This document shows, piece by piece, positions 19,631 to 26,503 of a DNA stretch of 51,257 nucleotides. The notes below the pieces were generated by a model that was not told the origin of the DNA, searched no databases, and saw only the letters and a program-made list of their open reading frames with translations. A program made the position numbers and the translations under genes. Every line of letters starts with the position of its first letter. The first letter of the stretch is position 1. Source of the DNA: Candidatus Paceibacter sp. (GTDB lineage: Bacteria > Patescibacteriota > Minisyncoccia > UBA6257 > JAGOQP01); assembly GCA_020724905.1 (NCBI GenBank), contig DYGB01000001.1, positions 129,866 to 181,122 of the forward strand, written 5' to 3'.

Positions 19631-20379
19631 GCTATCTCTTTAACGAATTTTTATACAAACCACTATTAAACCTCCTGTTTATTATTTATGACTTTGTTAT
19701 ATCTGATTTAGGTATCGCAATTATTATCATGACAATGGTAATTCGATTTGTACTCCTTCCTATTTTTTATAAGAGCGCAAAAGATCAAACAATTCTTCAA
19801 AGAATAGCCCCTCAAATCCAAGAAATTCAAAAGAAACACAAAGAGAACAAGGAACAACAGGTACAGGAGATTATGGCTGTGTATAAAGAACACAAAGTAA
19901 ATCCATTCTCTAGTTTTGGACTTCTCTTCTTGCAACTCCCTATCCTCTTTGCGGTGTATCGAGTCTTTTTGAATGGATTTGACCAAGGTGTTATGGATCT
20001 TCTCTACTCATGGGTCCCTCAACCAGAGAACATTCACAATATGTTTCTTGGGGTAATTAATCTTAGTAACCCTCACGTAGTACTTGTTCTTGTCGCAGTG
20101 GTGCTTCAGTATCTCAATACACGTCTGATTATGCACATCCAGAAACAAAGGAAGGATAAGATGAAAAAAGACAATAAAAAGGATACGACACTAGACGTTG
20201 CACAAAAAGCACAAAACATCTCTAGAAAGCTCATATTTATCATGCCATTTGTCACAGGGATTATTCTTTGGAACCTTCCTTCAGCTGTTGCTCTCTACTG
20301 GTTAACGACATCCCTCTTTTCAGTTGTCCAACAAGTTGTTATAAATAAGAAGATAGAAAGAAATGAACAACACGCATAA
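19627..20379 (+). CDS. yidC: YidC/Oxa1 family membrane protein insertase
   Basis: DLGIAIIIMTMVIRFVLLPIFYKSAKDQ.., NPFSSFGLLFLQLPILFAVYRVF, NLPSAVALYWLTTSLFSVVQQ. Confidence 0.94.
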   Translation: MSYLFNEFLYKPLLNLLFIIYDFVISDLGIAIIIMTMVIRFVLLPIFYKSAKDQTILQRIAPQIQEIQKKHKENKEQQVQEIMAVYKEHKVNPFSSFGLLFLQLPILFAVYRVFLNGFDQGVMDLLYSWVPQPENIHNMFLGVINLSNPHVVLVLVAVVLQYLNTRLIMHIQKQRKDKMKKDNKKDTTLDVAQKAQNISRKLIFIMPFVTGIILWNLPSAVALYWLTTSLFSVVQQVVINKKIERNEQHA

Positions 20380-20803
20380 TATAGAACAGGTAGTAGAAGA
20401 TTTAATTGCTCGAATGGGATTTCGAGATTTTTCAGTTTCTCATCATGAAGAGACACGACGTGTATCTATCTTCATTAACGATGGTCCATTTCTTGAAAAG
20501 CACCTCCCCTCATTTGTACAGGACATGGATTTTATTTTAAAACTTATTCTAAAGAAGAGAAACGCTGAATTCGTATTTGTTGATATCAACAGCCACAAGA
20601 AAAAAAGAGAAGAGTTGATTGCAAAGTTGGCAAAAGCTGCAGCAAAGAAAGCAGCAACTACAGGGAGTACAATAGAACTCCCTCCTATGAATGCATATGA
20701 GAGGAGAATTATTCATACAGAACTAGCCATTCACCCTGATCTACGAACAGAAAGTGAAGGAGAAGGAAAACACAGGAGGGTAGTTATCTATCCAATTACC
20801 TAG
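20363..20803 (+). CDS. Jag/KhpB-like KH-R3H RNA-binding protein (no Jag_N)
   Basis: 146 aa; ..ELPPMNAYERRIIHTELAIHPDLRTESEGEGKHRRVVIYP R3H motif; 17-nt overlap with yidC. Confidence 0.85.
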   Translation: MNNTHNIEQVVEDLIARMGFRDFSVSHHEETRRVSIFINDGPFLEKHLPSFVQDMDFILKLILKKRNAEFVFVDINSHKKKREELIAKLAKAAAKKAATTGSTIELPPMNAYERRIIHTELAIHPDLRTESEGEGKHRRVVIYPIT

Positions 20804-22959
20804 AGTCCAGTCTGATACAAACTTCGTTTATTATACATCTCTTCAAATGAAGGGATGTTTTTTCGTGCCCATTCAAGAACAGGTATTTCCCAGTTATAAA
20901 ACTGAGAATCAGTAGCAGGATTAAATCCAGGAGACAGTTCAGATTGAGGATTATTTTTATCAATATAGTAGAGTATTGAGTGCACGAGTGGGAATGATAC
21001 TGTTTCAGAATCTTGGACGTCATTAACTGTATATACATAGTTTCCATTCAACATAGGGACCTCAGAAGTGAGAGGTTCTGGTTCTGGGAACTGTGTAGTA
21101 GGAAATTCATGGACAACTTTATTCATAAAAGAACTCCACATAGGAAGGGCTGCAAGAATACTTCCTCCTTGTTGTCTCATGGGTGTGTTGTTACTATTCC
21201 CTGCCCACACACCAACAACAAATGAAGGAGTGTATCCAATAGTCCATGCATCTTTGTAACTATTTGTTGTTCCAGTCTTTAGAGCAACATCGTATCCTTC
21301 AAAAAGAGTAAGAGGAAGACTTGATGAGAACAAACCAGCACGGAGATGGGTGTCAGTGAGGATATCATTGATATGTCGGATATAGGTAGAATCAACAACT
21401 TGAACAGGGGTATCGGCATATTCTTCAAGAACAGTACCATTACTATCCTCAACACGAAGTACTGATGTTTGAGAGTGAAGAACGCCGTCTTGAGCAAATA
21501 CTGAATAAGCACGAATAAGGTCAATTAATTTTACCTCACCTCCTCCAAGAACAAGAGAAAGACCATATTGAGAGGGATTAGTAAGGGTCGTAATGCCCAT
21601 ACGCTGAGCAGTCTCAAGAACATTTGGCATACCAGTAAGGTACAGTGTCTTTACCGCAGGTACGTTAATAGATTGTGCGAGTGCTTGTCGAAGAGATACT
21701 GGTCCTCTAAATATTCCATCGAAGTTCTCAGGAGTATATGAGGCATAGGGATTCGAAGATGCATTAAAATCTGTCTCTACATCAAATACAATAGTATCGG
21801 GGGTATACCCTCTCATAAAGGCGGTAAGATACACAAGGGGTTTGAAGGTTGATCCAGGCTGTCGTAATCCTTGAGTCGCAACGTTAAAGTTTCCATCAAT
21901 AGTTTCGTCAAAGTAATCAGCAGAACCAACAAGAGCAAGAATGTGTCCATTTTGTGCATCTTGCATAACAAGTGCACCATTGTGACCATCGTAGAGCTCT
22001 GAGTTTCTCTGAACCCCTTCGGCTACCGACTCCTCTGCTAATTGTTGGAAATTCCAATCAAGTGTTGTAATAACACGGAGTCCACCATTTTCAACAAACT
22101 CAAGTCCATAACGATTAACAAGATAATCTTTTACCCCAAGAACAAAATGAGGAGCTTTAATAGAACCAAGGTTTTGTTTTTGAAACTTGAGTGTTTGGTT
22201 TTTTGCCTGAGCATACTGATCTTCATCGATATATCCATTCTTAAGCATCTGAGAAAGTGTGTAGTCTTTTCTTTCAAGCGCCTCATCAAGATGGGGTCCC
22301 CATGGAGAGTAATAACTTGGTACCTGTATAAGAGAAGCAAGAAAAGCGCTTTCAGCAATGGTAAGGTCTCTAACTGATTTTCCAAAGTAAAGTTGGCTTG
22401 CAGACTCTACCCCATAACTATTCGATCCATAACTAATCTGATTTAAATAGAGGGTAAGAATTTCATCTTTCGTATACTGTCCCTCAATCCAATATGAAAG
22501 AATTAATTCTTTTATTTTTCTTTTTATTGTTTTTTCTGGGGTAAGAAATACATTCTTTACCAACTGCTGGGTGATTGTTGATCCTCCTGAGTAGGTAAAT
22601 TCTCCACGTTGTATGTTAGTAACAAGGGCTCGTATAATTCCTTTCCAATCAAGAGCAGCATGTGTGTAGAATGTTTGGTCTTCTATTGCTATTGTTGCCT
22701 GCTTCACATGGTCAGGTATCTCCTCAGATGAAACAAGCGTTCTATTCTGATCTCCATGAATTTCATACAGAAGCACATCTCCTGTTCTGTCATATATCTT
22801 TGTTGCTTGTGATGGTTGGAATGAGGTTATTTTTTCAGGACGAGGCAATTCACGCACAAGGTCGATAAGGTAAAAGACAAATACAATTGCAGCGACAAGT
22901 AATAAAACAAGGCCAATGAGTATTCCGTTGCGTACTCGTTTCTTTGTTTCTTTTTTCAT
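20800..22959 (-). CDS. Class A penicillin-binding protein (PBP1A-like transglycosylase/transpeptidase)
   Basis: AIEDQTFYTHAALDWKGI, GGSTITQQLVKN, RQPGSTFKPLVYL, LKTGTTNSYKDAW. Confidence 0.95.
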   Translation of the reverse strand: MKKETKKRVRNGILIGLVLLLVAAIVFVFYLIDLVRELPRPEKITSFQPSQATKIYDRTGDVLLYEIHGDQNRTLVSSEEIPDHVKQATIAIEDQTFYTHAALDWKGIIRALVTNIQRGEFTYSGGSTITQQLVKNVFLTPEKTIKRKIKELILSYWIEGQYTKDEILTLYLNQISYGSNSYGVESASQLYFGKSVRDLTIAESAFLASLIQVPSYYSPWGPHLDEALERKDYTLSQMLKNGYIDEDQYAQAKNQTLKFQKQNLGSIKAPHFVLGVKDYLVNRYGLEFVENGGLRVITTLDWNFQQLAEESVAEGVQRNSELYDGHNGALVMQDAQNGHILALVGSADYFDETIDGNFNVATQGLRQPGSTFKPLVYLTAFMRGYTPDTIVFDVETDFNASSNPYASYTPENFDGIFRGPVSLRQALAQSINVPAVKTLYLTGMPNVLETAQRMGITTLTNPSQYGLSLVLGGGEVKLIDLIRAYSVFAQDGVLHSQTSVLRVEDSNGTVLEEYADTPVQVVDSTYIRHINDILTDTHLRAGLFSSSLPLTLFEGYDVALKTGTTNSYKDAWTIGYTPSFVVGVWAGNSNNTPMRQQGGSILAALPMWSSFMNKVVHEFPTTQFPEPEPLTSEVPMLNGNYVYTVNDVQDSETVSFPLVHSILYYIDKNNPQSELSPGFNPATDSQFYNWEIPVLEWARKNIPSFEEMYNKRSLYQTGL

Positions 22960-22993
22960 ATCCTCTTACTATAAACGAAAAATGTAAAAAAAG

Positions 22994-23020
22994 AAAAACC
23001 CTCCATAAAGAAGGGTTTTT
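22994..23020 (-). terminator. Rho-independent terminator
   Basis: AAAAACCCT-CCATAAAGA-AGGGTTTTT downstream of the acidic small ORF. Confidence 0.75.
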
Positions 23021-23029
23021 CAAGAACAT

Positions 23030-23200
23030 CTATTCATCTTCATCCTCATCATCTCCATCAACTTCGAAATCATCATCCGCATCAAGTTCATCATCAGAGA
23101 AATCTTCATCGATCTCTGAGTCATCAACGATGTCATCATCTTCATCCTCGTATTGGTTCAACACAAGTAATGAAGAAAGACGAATGTCTGTTTGTGTCAT
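23030..23200 (-). CDS. Small extremely acidic protein (56 aa), missed by ORF track
   Basis: Hand translation: MTQTDIRLSSLLVLNQYEDEDDDIVDDSEIDEDFSDDELDADDDFEVDGDDEDEDE*; followed by its own terminator. Confidence 0.65.
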   Translation of the reverse strand: MTQTDIRLSSLLVLNQYEDEDDDIVDDSEIDEDFSDDELDADDDFEVDGDDEDEDE

Positions 23201-23235
23201 ATAAAATTTTCCATTTATAAAGTGCGACCAACACT

Positions 23236-23294
23236 TTATGCACAGACACTATATCGCAGGGAATACTTTTGTCAATAAGGGGTTCTGTGAATAA
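23236..23294. promoter_or_regulatory. Two DnaA-box matches upstream of the acidic ORF
   Basis: TTATGCACA 23236-23244 (+) and TGTGAATAA 23286-23294 (TTATTCACA on minus). Confidence 0.5.
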
Positions 23295-23299
23295 GTTTT

Positions 23300-23785
23300 C
23301 TAGTGCTGGGATAATTTTGATGTTGCAAAAAAACCAGTCGTAATTGCGACAGCTAAAGCATCAAATGCATCATCAACACCTGAGAAATCTTTAAGCTTTA
23401 ATGTGGTTTCTACAGCACGTTGTACATCTTTCTTTGGAGATGATCCGTGTCCGGTAAGGGATTGTTTTATTTGATTTGGGGTGAAGTTGTATACCGGTAT
23501 ATTGTGTTGAGCAAAAGCAAGAAGAAAGACTCCTTGGGCTTGAGAAACTTCAATAGCAGTTTTCTTGTTCTTGGAAACATACAATGTTTCAATTCCAGCA
23601 CACATGGGTTTATGTGTTTGTATAAGGGTATTAAGAGAGGCATAGAGATCTACAAATACATCAGGGCGTTTGGTTGTAGAGATGTGTAAAATTCCACCGT
23701 CTATAAAAGAAGGAGTTCGTTTATCAAATGAAATAATTCCATATCCTGCTCGTATTGAACCAGGATCAATTCCTATAATAGTCAT
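23300..23785 (-). CDS. ruvC: Holliday junction resolvase RuvC
   Basis: MTIIGIDPGSIRAGYGII, GIETLYVSKNKKTAIEVSQAQG, KKDVQRAV, DDAFDALAVAI. Confidence 0.94.
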   Translation of the reverse strand: MTIIGIDPGSIRAGYGIISFDKRTPSFIDGGILHISTTKRPDVFVDLYASLNTLIQTHKPMCAGIETLYVSKNKKTAIEVSQAQGVFLLAFAQHNIPVYNFTPNQIKQSLTGHGSSPKKDVQRAVETTLKLKDFSGVDDAFDALAVAITTGFFATSKLSQH

Positions 23786-24318
23786 GAAGTAGTAAGAGAT
23801 GTATTGGTATACACCTCAGAGACATCAGGATGATCATCTAATGCCTCAAGAAATGAAATAATGCTATCTTCTTGTTCATCTGAAACATCTTGAGGAAATT
23901 GTGCTTTCCATTCAGCTCCAGATTTTTCAAATGCCCACGTAACACTTCCTGGGTCAGCCCACTTCCCTCCCTTGTCAGTGATTATTTTTTTTAACTCAGC
24001 AACAGTACGATTCCTATTGTCGGTAAGGGCAGCGATAAGAACCGCAATACTATGAGGTCCGTACGCTTCTATAAGTAGTTCATCTACATTAGATTGTTCA
24101 CTCGATTTTTTAATAGCACGCTCAATATTATCAGAAGGAACATTTGCTTCTTTTGCTTTTTCAATAGCAGCTCTTAGGGCAGGATTAAATTGAGGATCAC
24201 TTTCTTGCCGCGCTGCTACGGAGATAAGTTTTAGAAGTTTAGAAAACACAGCACTCCTCTTTTGATCGTTCGCTGCTTTTTTGTGTTTTATTTGAGACCA
24301 CTTACTGTGTCCAGACAT
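23782..24318 (-). CDS. YebC/PmpR family protein, shortened
   Basis: MSGHSKWSQIKHKKAANDQKRSAVFSKLLKLI..; 178 aa versus ~240-250 aa typical; 4-nt overlap with ruvC. Confidence 0.92.
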   Translation of the reverse strand: MSGHSKWSQIKHKKAANDQKRSAVFSKLLKLISVAARQESDPQFNPALRAAIEKAKEANVPSDNIERAIKKSSEQSNVDELLIEAYGPHSIAVLIAALTDNRNRTVAELKKIITDKGGKWADPGSVTWAFEKSGAEWKAQFPQDVSDEQEDSIISFLEALDDHPDVSEVYTNTSLTTS

Positions 24319-24473
24319 GATATATAGAAATGGATGTTAAATATACTAGAACTCTACAAGGGAATATAAGAACATTCAATATTGACAAAAATACATATAA
24401 TCGTTCTTATATATGTATAGTGACATAGTACATAAAAATCATCATATATTTTTTCCGGAAATTTCCGGAAAAG

Positions 24474-24512
24474 TGTGGATAAGAGATTGCCGCATTATGT
24501 ATCTGTGCATAA
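24474..24512 (-). promoter_or_regulatory. Two DnaA boxes at left end of the parS-containing intergenic
   Basis: TGTGGATAA 24474-24482 and TGTGCATAA 24504-24512 (TTATNCACA on minus). Confidence 0.65.
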
Positions 24513-24666
24513 GGTGTAGATACCTATTTAAACGTCTATTTAGCTATGTATTTTAATCCTACAGGATTGATCGTATGCATAATAGATAGTATTGCCGGAT
24601 ATATATCACCCAGGATATCCACAGAAGGTTATTTTTTGATTACAGTTTATTTTTTTATCTTCATTC

Positions 24667-24702
24667 TGGGTGAAAATGTTTCACGTGAAACATTTTCACC
24701 CA
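24667..24702. promoter_or_regulatory. parS: parS-type ParB-binding site in a 36-bp perfect palindrome
   Basis: TGGGTGAAAATGTTTCACGTGAAACATTTTCACCCA; core TGTTTCACGTGAAACA at 24677-24692 equals the canonical parS. Confidence 0.9.
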
Positions 24703-24722
24703 CTTTAACATCGAAATATGAG

Positions 24723-24750
24723 ACAAAATGTTTCACGTGAAACATTTTGT
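24723..24750. promoter_or_regulatory. parS: Second parS-type site in a 28-bp perfect palindrome
   Basis: ACAAAATGTTTCACGTGAAACATTTTGT; core 24729-24744. Confidence 0.9.
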
Positions 24751-25029
24751 TTAAAATGAAAAAGTCCGGCAAAACACGAAATGGCTTAAAATAGGGCTAT
24801 ATGTGAATTATTGCCAGACTTTGCCGGAAAAAAGAACACGAAAATGTTTCACACTATGTTTCACACCTAAAATAGCTTTATTTTAAGCGGTAGATGACTT
24901 TTTGCCGGAATATAAACGAGTCTGGCAAAAATTATAAAGTATGCAAAGATTTTTTCTTTAACAATGTTTTCATAAATTATAAGTGTATTATCGAATCTAG
25001 TAGGTATAAGGTATAATAAAAACACTAAA

Positions 25030-25518
25030 ATGATTTTAATAAATCATATATATAACATTCCTTTCTGTGAAAAGAGACGAGCAGGAATAATCGTTCTTTT
25101 TAAGGCGACGATATTTTTTCTTGTAATTAAAATACCACTAGTCCTTCTTGAAATTGATAGTTTTTTTCTAAACGTATGTTTATATGGAATTGTTATACTG
25201 TTTGTGATCTACAAATTTCTCAGAATACATTTTTTCTGTTTTTCTTTTGGAGAAGAAACCTTAACAATACACTGTGGAATAACAGGTAAGATACGAGATA
25301 GAGTTCCATACAAAAGGATAGAAAAGATACACATAAAGAAAAGAAAAGAATGTATTAGTGTATTACAGGTACATGTAAGAAAGGACCATGAAGAGATAGG
25401 GCTCATTGATAGCGTGTCATTCATCCTGGGGTGTGCTCAGAAAAAAAGAATGTATGAACTGTACATGATTGATTCCCATGCAATGTCGGCTCAATCGTTT
25501 ATAGAAGAGAGGATGTAA
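25030..25518 (+). CDS. Membrane protein with bacterial PH-like (bPH2/YdbS-type) domain
   Basis: Two TM helices followed by FGEETLTIHCGITGKIRDRVPYKRIEKIHIKKRK. Confidence 0.6.
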   Translation: MILINHIYNIPFCEKRRAGIIVLFKATIFFLVIKIPLVLLEIDSFFLNVCLYGIVILFVIYKFLRIHFFCFSFGEETLTIHCGITGKIRDRVPYKRIEKIHIKKRKECISVLQVHVRKDHEEIGLIDSVSFILGCAQKKRMYELYMIDSHAMSAQSFIEERM

Positions 25519-25550
25519 AAAAACACACCTTACTTAAAAAGTGTGTTTTT
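25518..25550 (+). terminator. Rho-independent terminator
   Basis: AAAACACAC-loop-GTGTGTTTTT after 25518. Confidence 0.7.
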
Positions 25551-25557
25551 TATTCTG

Positions 25558-25631
25558 TGGACGATATAGGGCTCGAACCTATGACCTCCTCGGTGTAAAC
25601 GAGGCGCTCTAGCCAACTGAGCTAATCGTCC
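25558..25631 (-). tRNA. tRNA-Val (UAC)
   Basis: Minus strand GGACGAT TA GCTC..GAGC.. CCTCG TTTACAC CGAGG ..TTCGAGC.. ATCGTCC A; cloverleaf folds by eye. Confidence 0.93.
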
Positions 25632-25659
25632 CTAAATTGTTCTGCTAGTATATAGACTT

Positions 25660-26283
25660 TTATTCCTCTTTGCAATCCCCAGAGAGTGTATCTCCAATAC
25701 CCTTGTTACTACCGAAAAACCGAAACACAATTTTCTTTATATATATCTCAAAGAGAATAATAAGAAGAATGATTCCAAAAATGAGGAGACCAACCACTTC
25801 TATTCGTTGCTTAAATATATCTGTCTCTTCAGCGAATATATATCCAATAGACATATACGAAAAGGGCCAAAGAATAGAAGATACAATTGAGTAGCGGAGA
25901 AGTTTTTTAAGGGGGAGAGCTATATATCCAAAGGCAACAATAACAATTCTATTAAAGTTCCAGGCAAACTTAGAGAAGATAATAAAGAGACCAGCGTGTT
26001 TACTCATTCTCTCAAGGAATGAGGTGAAATTCGTGATATTGAAGTATAGGTACTTTTTTCGTTTCAGTTTTCCTAGTTTTTTTCCAATCTTCCAGAAGAT
26101 AATATCATGTACCATTGTTGCAACGAGTGCGACAAGGAACATCCCCGTAAAGCTTACATACTTCTCTTTACTTAATGCTCCAAGAATAAGGAGCATGATG
26201 TCACCTTCAATAAACATTCCTACAAAGGCAACAAGGTAGAAAAGATACGGGTGAGCATCATTAAAAGCTATAAACCAATCCAT
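25660..26283 (-). CDS. DedA family membrane protein
   Basis: 207 aa; FVGMFIEGDIMLLILGALSKEKYVS, FSKFAWNFNRIVIVAFGYIALPLKKLLRYSI. Confidence 0.85.
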   Translation of the reverse strand: MDWFIAFNDAHPYLFYLVAFVGMFIEGDIMLLILGALSKEKYVSFTGMFLVALVATMVHDIIFWKIGKKLGKLKRKKYLYFNITNFTSFLERMSKHAGLFIIFSKFAWNFNRIVIVAFGYIALPLKKLLRYSIVSSILWPFSYMSIGYIFAEETDIFKQRIEVVGLLIFGIILLIILFEIYIKKIVFRFFGSNKGIGDTLSGDCKEE

Positions 26284-26381
26284 GCTACATAGTGTAGAAT
26301 GAAATGGAGAAAAATCAAAGGGAAAAGGTCTCTATTGAACTTTTTCTCAATATGATTACAATACCCATAGTTATGCGTTCT

Positions 26382-26454
26382 GCGCCTGTAGCTCATTGGT
26401 TAGAGCAACGTTCTTATAAAGCGTGGGTAGATGGTTCGATTCCATCCAGGCGCA
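26382..26454 (+). tRNA. tRNA-Ile with UAU anticodon
   Basis: GCGCCTG TA GCTC ATTGGTTA GAGC A ACGTT CTTATAA AGCGT GGGTA GATGG TTCGATT CCATC CAGGCGC A; loop CTTATAA gives anticodon TAT. Confidence 0.92.
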
Positions 26455-26457
26455 CAT

Positions 26458-26493
26458 AAAAAAAGACACCATATATTAGTGGTGTCTTTTTTT
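26458..26493. terminator. Bidirectional-looking terminator between tRNA-Ile and ftsH
   Basis: AAAAAAAGACACC-ATATATTAGT-GGTGTCTTTTTTT. Confidence 0.8.
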
Positions 26494-26503
26494 AATGTTT
26501 TAT

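Larger units (their letters stand above)
24451..24931. repeat. Dispersed TTGCC[G/A]GA repeats
   Basis: TTTTCCGGAAATTTCCGGAAAA palindrome 24451-24472; TTGCCGGAT 24592; GTCCGGCAAAA 24764-24774; TTGCCAGACT 24811; TTGCCGGAAA 24821; TTTTTGCCGGAA 24899; GTCTGGCAAAAAT from 24920. Confidence 0.7.

Noticed and set aside
22944-23204. Poly-Ser 86-aa ORF on plus strand
   Set aside because: It is the antisense shadow of the hyperacidic minus-strand ORF (GAT/GAA codons reverse to Ser-rich frames).
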